Assembly: GCA_964619125.1 (NCBI GenBank)
Contig: CAZUCA010000006.1
Location: 1-64,000 of the forward strand
Direction: 5' to 3'
Origin: Owenweeksia sp964619125
Lineage (GTDB): Bacteria; Bacteroidota; Bacteroidia; Flavobacteriales; Schleiferiaceae
DNA: 64,000 nt
In this document: positions 43,657 to 52,439 of the stretch, one piece after another
Layout: every line of letters starts with the position of its first letter
Numbering within the stretch: the stretch's first letter is position 1
The notes under the pieces: model-generated
What the model was told of the DNA's origin: nothing
Database searches by the model: none
What the model saw: only the letters and a program-made list of their open reading frames with translations
Translations under genes and position numbers: made by a program

Positions 43657-46076
43657 CGCTGGCGCCAGCGCTGCCACACGGCAATGCCGCTGCCCAGGGC
43701 CATCAGAATGCAGCCTGCCCACAGCAGGTTGATCAGCGGGAATACAATTGCCTTCATTACAATAAAGGGCTTTTCGTCTTCCGAAACTTCGGTCCAGGCG
43801 GTGAGCTCAATTTCCCTTGATTTGGAATCCTTTACTACATCGCTAAAACGTAGCTTAAACTTAGGCTTCTCAACAAAGGCATCTTCATACGACAGTACAT
43901 TGCCGTTGAGAATGTAGGAGGGCGTGGCGATAAACTCCTCGCCCAAAACATTGACCACTGTAAGGTTGGAGGTGATCTTTACGCTGGTCATCTCCCGCCT
44001 GGCGGTATCTACCCTGGCATTAACGCTGAGGCTATCAAGAATGATGAAGTGATCCTGGTAAAGAACCGTATCGCCCTTGGCCATGGTGATTTTCATCTCA
44101 CTGGCATAACCGTCGTCAGTACGTGGTTCAAGGTAAGATGAGTACTGTACATGGGTGTAAATGTCGCGATCCCAGAAATGCTGGGTAGAAGGATTGGGGG
44201 TGGGGCCCATTTCGTCACTTAGCTGCAGGAAAGGGCTCAGCTCAAATTGCTTTGATTGCCCATCCAGGCCATAATAACTTACCGGGTAATACTGCTTGTT
44301 TTCCGTTTCTTCCAATCCATTCCACACCGCCAGATAATTACCCAGTTTTACCGTGTCCTGCAGTTCCATCAGGGCATTTTCATTGCTGGGAAGGTCTTCA
44401 GACAAAAAGTAATTGGTGTTGCTGATTACATCCTTCTTGGCATTGCTGATCAGGGCTCCCACCATAATCAGGGCAAAACCGACATGGGCAATACTACTGC
44501 CGGCAAAAGATACTTTGCCGCGACCTGCCCCCAGCCAGTAGTCGAGGTTGCTAACAGTGGCAAAAACGGCGGTAAAAAGCAGAGTGAGGTACAGCGGCTC
44601 CTGCCAAAAATTGTAGATCCATGCCAGCAAAATTGTGAGGGCTATGCCGGCAATGACTGAGCGAAGTATATTGCCCCAGAACCTTTTGGCTGCAGTATGG
44701 CGGTAATTGAGAAATTGCCCCACGGCAATCAGCAAAGTAATAATGATGGCAAAGGGCACCTGGAAGCTGTTGTAATGCTTGATGGCATCCAGCGGTGGCG
44801 CCATTTTATCCTGAAATACCGGCATCACCCCTTCGGGGCCAAAAAGTTGATTTATAACCGGTATAGAGGTGCTGAAGATGATTTGAAAGGCGCTGATCAA
44901 CAGCACCAGGCTGCCGATAAACATCCAGAATTCGCGTGAACTCAGCTCGTCGTCCTTCTTGCTCTTGGGAATGCCCTTATAGCGGTAAATGAACATACCA
45001 AAGGCGATTATTACAAAAAAGAAAAGGTAAATGAGCAACTGACCGCTCAGGCCCAGGTCTACAAAGGAGTGCACCGATGAATCGCCCAGTACCCCGCTAC
45101 GAGTGAGGAAGGTGGAATAAAGCACCAGCAGAAAGCTCACAATGGTGAGGAAAAAGGCACTGGGAAGACCGGTCTTGCCATGGCGCGCCACCAGCATAAG
45201 GTGAGCGGCGCCTACCATGGTTATCCAGGGTACCAGCGAAGAGTTTTCAACCGGATCCCAGGCCCAGAATCCGCCAAAGCTAAGAGCTTCATAGGCCCAG
45301 GCCCCACCCATTAGAATACCGGTACCGAGAATCATTACGCTAAAGAAAGCCCAGGGTATGGCCGGTTTTATCCAACTCTTGTAATCTTTATTAAAGAGCG
45401 CTGCCATGGCAAATGCAAAAGGCACCAGGGTAGAGGCAAAGCCGAGGAAGAGGGTTGGCGGGTGGATAGTCATCCAATAATTCTGCAGAAGGGGGTTGAG
45501 CCCGGTACCGTCCATAAAGGCCGGAAACTTATTGAGATAGTCAGGAATCTGGGTCCATGGCAGGCCAATGTTTTCGGGCAGATCGCGCAGCAATACGAAG
45601 GGGCTGCTACCGATTTTCAGCCCAAAGGGGTAAATACCCAGAATCATTGAGCTCAGGAAAGCCTGCACCAGGGCAAACACAATCATACTGCTGGCTTCCC
45701 ACTTTTTGGCGGTAAACATGAGGATTACTCCGAGCACCGCATTCCAGAACAGCCAAAGGATAAAACTTCCTTCCTGTCCTTCCCAGAAAGCACTGAACAC
45801 AAAGCGCAACGGCAGTTGGGTGGAAGAGTGAGACCACACGTAGTCGTATTCGAAGTAGTGACTTAGCAGCAGGTAGAAAAGGGTGGCAACAATGCCAAAT
45901 ACACTGGCGGCGTGCAGCAAAAATGAGCCCCGGGCAAATTTGTGATAGGCGCGGTCATTATTTCTGCGGATGGAAAAGTAGTAAGCCACCGCAGCCAGTA
46001 GGGCCGAAACCAGGGCCAGGCTTACAAAAAACCGGCCCATTTGGCCGGGTAAAAGATGTTCCCCTATGTATTCCAT
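43653..46076 (-). CDS. ccmF: cytochrome c heme lyase subunit CcmF/CcsA type
   Basis: 807 aa. Large polytopic membrane protein of the heme-handling superfamily. The WWD motif is intact (GGFWAWDPVENSSLVPWIT, about residues 268-286), flanked by conserved periplasmic His regions (YDYVWSHSSTQLPLRF). About fifteen TM helices, and a large periplasmic domain at about 520-770. CcmF takes heme from CcmE and attaches it to CxxCH motifs of apocytochromes. Last gene of the ccmBCDEF run; a small terminator-like hairpin lies in the 67-nt gap after ccmE. It overlaps the convergent CHU_C gene end by 4 nt. Confidence 0.93.
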   Translation of the reverse strand: MEYIGEHLLPGQMGRFFVSLALVSALLAAVAYYFSIRRNNDRAYHKFARGSFLLHAASVFGIVATLFYLLLSHYFEYDYVWSHSSTQLPLRFVFSAFWEGQEGSFILWLFWNAVLGVILMFTAKKWEASSMIVFALVQAFLSSMILGIYPFGLKIGSSPFVLLRDLPENIGLPWTQIPDYLNKFPAFMDGTGLNPLLQNYWMTIHPPTLFLGFASTLVPFAFAMAALFNKDYKSWIKPAIPWAFFSVMILGTGILMGGAWAYEALSFGGFWAWDPVENSSLVPWITMVGAAHLMLVARHGKTGLPSAFFLTIVSFLLVLYSTFLTRSGVLGDSSVHSFVDLGLSGQLLIYLFFFVIIAFGMFIYRYKGIPKSKKDDELSSREFWMFIGSLVLLISAFQIIFSTSIPVINQLFGPEGVMPVFQDKMAPPLDAIKHYNSFQVPFAIIITLLIAVGQFLNYRHTAAKRFWGNILRSVIAGIALTILLAWIYNFWQEPLYLTLLFTAVFATVSNLDYWLGAGRGKVSFAGSSIAHVGFALIMVGALISNAKKDVISNTNYFLSEDLPSNENALMELQDTVKLGNYLAVWNGLEETENKQYYPVSYYGLDGQSKQFELSPFLQLSDEMGPTPNPSTQHFWDRDIYTHVQYSSYLEPRTDDGYASEMKITMAKGDTVLYQDHFIILDSLSVNARVDTARREMTSVKITSNLTVVNVLGEEFIATPSYILNGNVLSYEDAFVEKPKFKLRFSDVVKDSKSREIELTAWTEVSEDEKPFIVMKAIVFPLINLLWAGCILMALGSGIAVWQRWRQR

Positions 46077-46091
46077 GGAAAATATTGAGAG

Positions 46092-46110
46092 AAAAAATGG
46101 GCCCCGGCCC
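46092..46110 (-). terminator. possible weak terminator between ccmE and ccmF
   Basis: On the minus strand GGGC/GCCC (46110-46107 with 46102-46099) around loop CGGG, followed by A and six T residues (46097-46092). A four-pair GC stem only; it could cause partial termination before ccmF. Confidence 0.3.
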
Positions 46111-46143
46111 GACAGGCCTGGCCAGAGTTAAAATATTGCTGGC

Positions 46144-46536
46144 TTAATAGGTTTCGTAACCCGCCATTTCGTTTTGCTCGTTGTACTTGGAAGGACACTT
46201 CATCAGAATTTCCTCCGCCACAAAAGCGCTGTCGGTGGCATAACCTTTCATGGTTATCTCCTCGCTGCGCTCAAAATCCTGCGGTTTTGGCTGATGGTAA
46301 ATCACCTGCTTGCGCTCCCCCTCTTTGTCGATGGCGGTAAAGGCAAACTTCTGGGCCCGGGCGTTGTAATCCATCGGCGCCTCTTTATCGAGATATCCGA
46401 TCACGGTATAGCGGGTGCCGGGAGTGGCATCGGCCTGGGCAAAACCCACATAGGTAGAAGCGTCGTTAATGGCCACCATGATAGCGCCAATCGCTACCGC
46501 AATAACCACTACAATGGCTATATGTGTTCTCTTCAT
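46144..46536 (-). CDS. ccmE: heme chaperone CcmE, Cys-type (CxxxY) variant
   Basis: 130 aa. N-terminal TM anchor (IAIVVVIAVAIGAIMVAI, about 5-23), then the OB-fold beta barrel (TRYTVIGYLDKEAPMDYNARAQKFAFTAIDKEG). The heme-binding motif near the C-terminus is CPSKY (Cys114, Tyr118) instead of the HxxxY of E. coli CcmE, where the His binds heme covalently. Such CxxxY forms are known from Desulfovibrio and some archaea and represent a variant maturation system. It overlaps ccmD by 4 nt (ATGA). Confidence 0.9.
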   Translation of the reverse strand: MKRTHIAIVVVIAVAIGAIMVAINDASTYVGFAQADATPGTRYTVIGYLDKEAPMDYNARAQKFAFTAIDKEGERKQVIYHQPKPQDFERSEEITMKGYATDSAFVAEEILMKCPSKYNEQNEMAGYETY

Positions 46537-46754
46537 TGTTTGTTTTGCTTTTCGAGTTTACGCAGTTTGCGATCTATCGCAATCAGGTAGACTACTATTC
46601 CTGCAAATATGATACCCACCACGGCCACCACAACGTAGATTTTTCCATTGGCCCGCATAGTATCGGCCATTTCCACAGTGGGGCGTTGCGCGTAAACAGT
46701 GTTGGCAATCAAAGTCAGTACCAGAAGGATACTGCTGGCAATTTTATTCTTCAT
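46533..46754 (-). CDS. ccmD: CcmD-like small membrane protein
   Basis: 73 aa. A signal-like hydrophobic N-terminus ends near VYAQ, then a single TM helix at about 40-60 (YVVVAVVGIIFAGIVVYLIAI) and a basic tail (DRKLRKLEKQNKQ). The order between ccmC and ccmE identifies it as the CcmD component that helps release holo-CcmE from CcmABC. Longer than E. coli CcmD at the N-terminus. It overlaps ccmC by 11 nt and ccmE by 4 nt. Confidence 0.8.
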   Translation of the reverse strand: MKNKIASSILLVLTLIANTVYAQRPTVEMADTMRANGKIYVVVAVVGIIFAGIVVYLIAIDRKLRKLEKQNKQ

Positions 46755-47406
46755 TCTTTGTCCAAAGTAATTTTTGGTAACGGATCCTGATGTCGGTGAT
46801 CCAGACGGCTATCAGCGTCCAACCGATCACGGCCGGGTAAAATACCAGGCGCATACTGCTGTTGAGATCATAACCGCCAAAGCCGGGGTTGCCACCGTTG
46901 CCGGGATGCAGGCTGTCAGTAAGCCGGGGCAGGATTCCGATAAAGACGATCATCATCACAAAAGCAAAAATATTGTAGACCGCAGAGAGGCGTCCTCTTT
47001 TAATGGGGTCATCTACCGAGCCGCGCAGTACAAAATAGGCCAGGTATATAAGCATGGTAACCGCGGTACCATTGAGCTTGGGGTCGTTTACCCAAAAGGC
47101 ACCCCAGGTAAAGCGGGCCCAGATGCTGCCGGTAATGAGGCCCAGACTGGCCAGAAAAAATCCGGAAATGGCCAGTTCTTTGGCCTTAAGGTCGTGATTG
47201 CGGCTGCCACTGCGTAAAAATTTAAGGCTGAAAATCAGGGAGGAGGCCATCAAAATCACCATCCCAAACCACATGGTTACATGAAAGTAGAGATTGCGGA
47301 TAGATTCATTGAGAATCGGCAGTCGTGGCACGTCGCCCAGGAAACCAAAAATAAGGGTATAGAAAACTAAAATTACGCCTAGAGCCTTCCACCAGTGTTT
47401 CGTCAT
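46744..47406 (-). CDS. ccmC: heme transporter subunit CcmC
   Basis: 220 aa from the ATG at 47406 (a GTG one codon upstream is also possible). Six TM helices. The Trp-rich periplasmic loop, WGAFWVNDPKLNG at about residues 101-113, corresponds to the WWD motif but the canonical WxWD is WVND, so the second Trp is Asn. Periplasmic histidines are in IRNLYFHVTMW and TDSLHPG. CcmC delivers heme to CcmE. It starts 9 nt after the ccmB stop; a TACCTTTG box at 47433-47426 inside the ccmB end might give an extra promoter. Confidence 0.9.
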   Translation of the reverse strand: MTKHWWKALGVILVFYTLIFGFLGDVPRLPILNESIRNLYFHVTMWFGMVILMASSLIFSLKFLRSGSRNHDLKAKELAISGFFLASLGLITGSIWARFTWGAFWVNDPKLNGTAVTMLIYLAYFVLRGSVDDPIKRGRLSAVYNIFAFVMMIVFIGILPRLTDSLHPGNGGNPGFGGYDLNSSMRLVFYPAVIGWTLIAVWITDIRIRYQKLLWTKNEE

Positions 47407-47415
47407 CACTAAATT

Positions 47416-48072
47416 TTAGTCGCGCCAAAGGTACGCAAATAACAGATAAGAGAGTAGCAGGGTAATAACTGATAATAAGATCAATACCAGCAGGAAAGGA
47501 GCATTGTACTCCCATGAGAAGCCGGTTATGGCCCGCAGGCTGGTACGGCTAAGGGTAAGCACCTGGGGATACAGCAAGGGGATGCTCAAGATGGCCGGCA
47601 GGGCCGGATTGTCGCCGGCCTTGGCCGAGATTCCGCTTACAAAGGTGAGTATGGCCGAAAAGCCTCCGGAGGCGATCAGCAGCAGCACTAAAAAGGCGAG
47701 GGGATCAGCAAGTACATTGCCCAGCAAAAAACTGAAAATGGCCATGGTTGCCAGCCCTATCACAAAGAGGTACACAAAGTTGTACAGGATTTTGCCCAGG
47801 ATGAGCACCTGAGGTTTTACCATCTGGTAGTACAGCAGAAAGCGGCGGTCCGCTTCATTCTGGAAACTGCGAAAGGCGGCCTGAACCGCGGCAAAAATCA
47901 GGATGATCCAAAAGAGGGCATTCCAGGTTTCGGGGCTCACCGTGCCGTTAAACACCAGGTAGCTGAGGTAAGTGGTGGTGAGCACGTACAGCAGAATGGC
48001 CAGAAAGCTCTGGCGCTTGCGCCACTCCAGTCGCATATTCAGCCTGAATATTTCCACTACCTGTAAAAACAT
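47416..48072 (-). CDS. ccmB: heme exporter subunit CcmB
   Basis: 218 aa with six hydrophobic segments; family features LEWRKRQSFLAILLYVL near the N-terminus and PALPAILSIPLLYPQVLTLS. CcmB is the membrane subunit of the ATP-driven release step of holo-CcmE, normally paired with the ATPase CcmA, which is not encoded beside it. First gene of the ccm operon, with a perfect minus-7 box 4 nt before its ATG. Confidence 0.9.
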   Translation of the reverse strand: MFLQVVEIFRLNMRLEWRKRQSFLAILLYVLTTTYLSYLVFNGTVSPETWNALFWIILIFAAVQAAFRSFQNEADRRFLLYYQMVKPQVLILGKILYNFVYLFVIGLATMAIFSFLLGNVLADPLAFLVLLLIASGGFSAILTFVSGISAKAGDNPALPAILSIPLLYPQVLTLSRTSLRAITGFSWEYNAPFLLVLILLSVITLLLSYLLFAYLWRD

Positions 48073-48076
48073 GGCG

Positions 48077-48084
48077 CAAATGTA
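48077..48084 (-). promoter_or_regulatory. minus-7 box abutting the ccmB start (TACATTTG)
   Basis: Exact TAnnTTTG on the minus strand, separated from the ccmB ATG (48072) by CGCC only. Predicts a leaderless or nearly leaderless ccm operon transcript. Confidence 0.5.
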
Positions 48085-48139
48085 AGGTCAAGCCGGCCGA
48101 AAAGAGCTGTGAAATATCAGTTTTTTGGCAGAGACCACC

Positions 48140-50083
48140 CTAATATTCATACAGGAGGTTGGGTTTTACCGGAATCAAAAAGCGGAAAATGCTCTGAACA
48201 CTGGTGGACAGGTTTATGGTAATAATGCGCTGACCTTCGGTGAATTCGCGGGGAGCATAATAAATGCCCAGTTCCACTGATTGTACTACAAAGCTCTCGT
48301 TCCGCAGGCGTAAACCCGCCCCAATGGTGCCCAGTAGTTCGGCATTTTGCTGCTCACGGTTTACAAAGGCAAAGTCAAAATAGGTGAAGGGGGCAAAACG
48401 AAAGCCGTAAAAAAAGTAAGGCAGGAAAATAACGGTTTCCAGTCGTCCCGAGAAGGTGGCATGTCCGTTAAAGAGCTGCTCGCGTACCCCCCTGATATCC
48501 TGGCCAATACCCACGGTGCGTGGAGGGCTGATGTTCTGGCCATAATTGTGCTTGAGCGTAAGGAAATGACGCAGATCACTGCGGCCCAGGGGGTACACCG
48601 GGCTGAAATAGTTGGCCTGGGTTTTCATATAAAAGTTCTCACCGAAGCCGTGGTCGAGGTAAACCTCGGTTTGATTTATGAGGCCCAGGTAGCCCCAGCG
48701 GTTCGAAAAGCGGGCAAAGCCGGCCTTGCTGCCCAGGATCAGGCGCCGTTCGAACTCATTAGTTTCGGGCCCACCCAAAACACTGAAAATATGACCGATG
48801 GGAATATCCTCGGTAATGCCGTAGGCTAGAACGTTACGGGCCTTGATGTAGTTGATCTTTTGATAAAAGGCGGTAGCAAGAATGATATTGCGGTTAAAAT
48901 AATACTCATTACTGTCAGGTAACACTTCAGGACGCTGACTGTATTGCTTGGTAAGGAAGCGCCCGCCCAGGATCAGTTGTTGCCGCTGGTTATCCGGATT
49001 CACATTGAAGGAGTGCCCCGCCCATAAGTCGTGATAATACTGGGTGGCATATTGGGGCGGCAGGTCGAGGGTGTCACTAGGCGGCGGTATTTCGTCGGTA
49101 CTGCGCCCCATTATCAGTTCGCCACCGTACTTTATTTTAGGACTGAGAAAATCCTGATACAGCCTGAACTGCAATTGATCCTGGCGGTAGTTGCGCGCAC
49201 TGATGGCTTCGATCCGTGCAAAACTGTTGCCGATGTTCTGGCTCAGAAAGCGGAAGTCATAGCCGTGTTCGTGAATGCGGTCGCGCCGGTAAATATAGCG
49301 CCCACTAAGGCGGTTACCGGTGCCCAGTACGTTTGAGTTGACCAGGCGCACATTGTAATTGCTGAAGTCGATAAAGGCCCCATCGAGGCTCCAGTTAAAG
49401 CGGTCTTTAATTACTATGGTGGCCGTTACCTTGCTGCTGTCATCCAGGTCACGCAGCAGGTAGATACGGGCATCTTCAATATAGGGCAGGTTACGGATAA
49501 TCCTTTCGCTATCCGCCAGTTCGTATGGGTTCACCGAGTCTCCTTCCTCAAAAAGCAGGTTTCGCTTAATAAGGCTGCGCACCGTAGGTACGTGAATGCT
49601 ATTGGCAATTTTTCCCAGGGTGCTTTGTGGCTCGCGCAGGGTGGTATCCAACACCCGGCCTTCCAAAACGGGTACCCGTACCACCTGAATGCGGGTGATG
49701 TTGCGCCCCTCCTGGCTGGTGAAGTAGGACTCACTTTTGGTGGCCGTTTTCGACTCGTAGACGTCACGGACGTGGTCGCGGATCAAGAGCTTGTGAAGTT
49801 CGCGGGTAATGCGGTTTCGATAAGCCTTGGCCCGCAGACTGTCATAAAAAACATCTGATTTGTAATAGGGATTTCGGCGCAGCCTTACCCGCACCGAATC
49901 AGGGTAGGAGACCAGCGTGTCACTTACCGGCACGAATAGTGAGTCATCAAACAGCAACAACTGCGATTTACTCACGTAAATGGTATCATGGGTAACCTGT
50001 GCCGATAATGACGGACATACCGCCATAAGCAGAATTAAGATCCGGAGCCTGATCCAGTAGCTATGAGGCAGCCATAATTTCAA
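48140..50083 (-). CDS. outer-membrane protein with POTRA-like N-terminus and 16-strand-type barrel (Omp85-like)
   Basis: 647 aa, TTG start. Signal peptide ends near PSLSAQ. Residues about 30-165 are charged and lack barrel features; residues about 165-245 look like a POTRA domain (LLFEEGDSVNPYELADSERIIRNLPYIEDARIYL), followed by a beta-rich barrel to the C-terminus (SGRLETVIFLPYFFYGFRFAPFTYFDFAFV and IFRFLIPVKPNLLYEY). This matches the Omp85/BamA-TamA superfamily in layout, with a single POTRA. No TamB-like gene is adjacent. Role unknown; protein or lipid insertion is the family theme. Confidence 0.72.
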   Translation of the reverse strand: MKLWLPHSYWIRLRILILLMAVCPSLSAQVTHDTIYVSKSQLLLFDDSLFVPVSDTLVSYPDSVRVRLRRNPYYKSDVFYDSLRAKAYRNRITRELHKLLIRDHVRDVYESKTATKSESYFTSQEGRNITRIQVVRVPVLEGRVLDTTLREPQSTLGKIANSIHVPTVRSLIKRNLLFEEGDSVNPYELADSERIIRNLPYIEDARIYLLRDLDDSSKVTATIVIKDRFNWSLDGAFIDFSNYNVRLVNSNVLGTGNRLSGRYIYRRDRIHEHGYDFRFLSQNIGNSFARIEAISARNYRQDQLQFRLYQDFLSPKIKYGGELIMGRSTDEIPPPSDTLDLPPQYATQYYHDLWAGHSFNVNPDNQRQQLILGGRFLTKQYSQRPEVLPDSNEYYFNRNIILATAFYQKINYIKARNVLAYGITEDIPIGHIFSVLGGPETNEFERRLILGSKAGFARFSNRWGYLGLINQTEVYLDHGFGENFYMKTQANYFSPVYPLGRSDLRHFLTLKHNYGQNISPPRTVGIGQDIRGVREQLFNGHATFSGRLETVIFLPYFFYGFRFAPFTYFDFAFVNREQQNAELLGTIGAGLRLRNESFVVQSVELGIYYAPREFTEGQRIITINLSTSVQSIFRFLIPVKPNLLYEY

Positions 50084-50188
50084 GTTACAACAAAGGGTTT
50101 AAGCAGAGCGATCTTCAGGTTGTCGGTAAATATTAAGCTAAAAGTAACAATTGGGCGTTAATAGTCAGCAATATCACCCTTTACCCCT

Positions 50189-50626
50189 TTAGTTTTCTGC
50201 CATTTGTTTGATTTTGGGTAAAATCCGGTGCCAGGCCATATAGGCATTGTCAAAGTGTTCATCACCGTGAGGAATAGTTGAGAAATCACCCTGGGTAACA
50301 ATCAGTTCGGTTTGCTGGCCCAGCGGTACCAACTGATAGCTGGCACTGATGTGGTGTTCTGGTCGTTGATCGTTATCCCAGCCTTCAGGAAAAAGGTTGT
50401 GTTGCAGGAAAAAGGGGGGGCTGGCGCGGGTTTCGGAGTTGAGCACTACCAGTTTGGGAGCACTGTGGTGCCTGAGTGGACCTTTGCGTGGTGAGCGTAT
50501 TTTTCGCGTCAAGCGGCTGCGCTCGCCCCACAGTTGTTTTTTTATCCTTTTGGAGTTAGTCAGAATTTCCCACACCTGATCCGGGCTGGCATCTATTTTT
50601 ATACTCAAATGAATTTCCTTTTCCAT
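50189..50626 (-). CDS. SRPBCC / activator of Hsp90 ATPase homologue-like protein
   Basis: 145 aa from the ATG at 50626 (an ATG at 50647 would add seven residues). START-like fold: MEKEIHLSIKIDASPDQVWEILTNSKRIKKQLWG is the typical opening, and the last helix is HFDNAYMAWHRILPKIKQMAE. Such proteins bind hydrophobic ligands or act as small chaperone cofactors. No specific ligand can be assigned. Confidence 0.82.
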   Translation of the reverse strand: MEKEIHLSIKIDASPDQVWEILTNSKRIKKQLWGERSRLTRKIRSPRKGPLRHHSAPKLVVLNSETRASPPFFLQHNLFPEGWDNDQRPEHHISASYQLVPLGQQTELIVTQGDFSTIPHGDEHFDNAYMAWHRILPKIKQMAEN

Positions 50627-50687
50627 AGCAGAAGGTATTAATCCCATAGTTAAGGGGATTATAGTCCTTTCTGTTCAGGTGGCGTGC

Positions 50688-51062
50688 TTATATCAGGCTT
50701 TCACGGGTGTAAATCCTGACGCCGGTTTCAATCATCTGCCGGATATCCTTTTCCATAATCTGATCCAGCTTTTTAATATAAAAACAGTTCTTGCGCCGCA
50801 AGAATTTCCGCAGTCCGGCACTAAGCCCTTCAAAATAAGATGAGTGGCTGTAGATGGGGAAAAAGTAAAAGTACACTTCCTGGGTATGGGGAATCACGCT
50901 GGCAAAGTAATGACCTTCTACCTGCTGCATGCCTTGCAGCACCGTTTTACAACCTCTCACTTCCATGCCATCATGGTCTTCCCTTACCACCCGCAGGGGC
51001 GGGCAGTATTCCTTCAGGAGACTACACAGCTTCTCCTTGATCTCAATGGAATCCCTGGTCAT
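50688..51062 (-). CDS. DUF1801-like small protein
   Basis: 124 aa, cytoplasmic, alpha/beta. The part EVYFYFFPIYSHSSYFEGLSAGLRKFLRRKNCFYIKKLD resembles DUF1801 proteins (strand, helix, then KxCFxxKxLD). The N-terminus CPPLRVVREDHDGMEVRG is less typical. Function unknown for the family. A single gene transcribed away from the patatin gene. Confidence 0.6.
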   Translation of the reverse strand: MTRDSIEIKEKLCSLLKEYCPPLRVVREDHDGMEVRGCKTVLQGMQQVEGHYFASVIPHTQEVYFYFFPIYSHSSYFEGLSAGLRKFLRRKNCFYIKKLDQIMEKDIRQMIETGVRIYTRESLI

Positions 51063-51194
51063 CTTGGTTTAGAGGCTTAATTAAAGTTATCACAATTCTC
51101 CCACCTCACCTTGTAAAATTTTGCTTAATAAATATTCCTTATAATTTGATTTGTAATATTTTAGGTTGGTAATAAACATTCAAACCAATCGACC

Positions 51195-52439
51195 ATGGAC
51201 AGCTTTTTAAACAATGAAGAAATGCGCCGCCTCGAATCTGAAGCCGAGGCCATCCGCGCCTCCGGCCGTCAATTTTCGGATGTAACGGATGCCGCCGGCC
51301 ATCAGTATGTAGATCTGGTGCAGGAAGGTGGGGGGGTGCTTGGCATCGGACTGGTAGGCTACACTTACATTCTCGAAAAAGCGGGTATTCGCTTTTACAG
51401 CCTGGCTGGTACTTCCGCCGGATCGATAAACACCCTGATGATTGCCGCCCTGGGCAAAACCGGGGATCCGGTGTCTACCAAAATTCTGAAGGCCCTGAGC
51501 GAGCAGGATCTCTTTGAATTTGTAGACGGCCCCAAAGGCATTAAAAAGCTCATTCAAAAACAGATTGACGGCAAAGGCAGTATCATCGGCGGCCTGGTGT
51601 GGAATGCCCTCACCATATTTCGCTCACTGGGACAAAAGCTGGGCATAAACCCCGGTGAAAAGTTCAAGGATTGGATTACCCGGCTCCTGAAGGAGGAGGG
51701 TATCCATACAATGGGCGACCTGGCCGCCCGGCGCAACGAAATTCCCGCATTGCGATTGCGCGAGAGTGCCGAAAAGGTAGATAGTCCGCCGCAGATGGCC
51801 ATTGTGGCTTCTGAAATCAATACCCACACAAAGGTGGATTTTCCCCGGATGGCGCATCTTTACTGGCCGGATCCCATGGGCGTGAATCCGGCCAACTTTG
51901 TGCGCGCATCCATGTCTATCCCGTATTTTTTCTATCCCTTTTACATCAAGGAAAATATTCCTGATGCCGGCCGGGAAGATCATCCCCAGTGGATAGAGTA
52001 TGCCGGTTACTATGGCCCGGTGCCTCCCGAAGTGCGCTTTGTAGATGGCGGCATGCTCTCCAACTTTCCCATCAATATCTTTCACGTTTCCGATGGTCAG
52101 CCCAGCCGGCCTACCTTCGGGGTACGGCTGAGCACCTATCGCGATTCCTACAGTAACACCAGCAGCTTTTTTGGATTAAGCGGTGCCATGATCAGCACCA
52201 TGCGCCAGATCCACGATTATGATTTCATTCTGCGCAATCCCGATTACAATCACCTGATCTGTAATATCAATGCCGATCAGGAATTTAACTGGCTCAACTT
52301 CCAGATGTCACGCGAACGGCAAGCCGAATTATTTCGTCTGGGGGCCAGAAAGGGACTGGAATTTCTGAAGAAATTTAACTGGGAAAGCTACAAGGAAATA
52401 AGGCGTAAACTGGCCGAGGTGCCCCTGACCAGGGATTAG
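51195..52439 (+). CDS. patatin-like phospholipase
   Basis: 414 aa, no signal peptide. The patatin catalytic dyad is present: the oxyanion loop QEGGGVLGIGLVG (43-55), the nucleophile Ser74 in AGTSAGS and Asp284 in VDGGMLSNFP. Residues between (about 100-190) form a charged helical insert. It is probably a lipid acyl hydrolase; bacterial relatives range from membrane phospholipases to secreted or effector toxins. No transport or immunity gene is beside it and it is bordered by ordinary enzymes, so a housekeeping lipase is more likely. It overlaps the convergent thioesterase by 4 nt. Confidence 0.9.
   Translation: MDSFLNNEEMRRLESEAEAIRASGRQFSDVTDAAGHQYVDLVQEGGGVLGIGLVGYTYILEKAGIRFYSLAGTSAGSINTLMIAALGKTGDPVSTKILKALSEQDLFEFVDGPKGIKKLIQKQIDGKGSIIGGLVWNALTIFRSLGQKLGINPGEKFKDWITRLLKEEGIHTMGDLAARRNEIPALRLRESAEKVDSPPQMAIVASEINTHTKVDFPRMAHLYWPDPMGVNPANFVRASMSIPYFFYPFYIKENIPDAGREDHPQWIEYAGYYGPVPPEVRFVDGGMLSNFPINIFHVSDGQPSRPTFGVRLSTYRDSYSNTSSFFGLSGAMISTMRQIHDYDFILRNPDYNHLICNINADQEFNWLNFQMSRERQAELFRLGARKGLEFLKKFNWESYKEIRRKLAEVPLTRD

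Noticed and set aside
51195..52439. Patatin gene as part of a CBASS or other anti-phage system
   Set aside because: No cyclase, sensor or ancillary gene is adjacent; the neighbours are a DUF1801-like gene and a thioesterase, and no mobile or defence context is visible.
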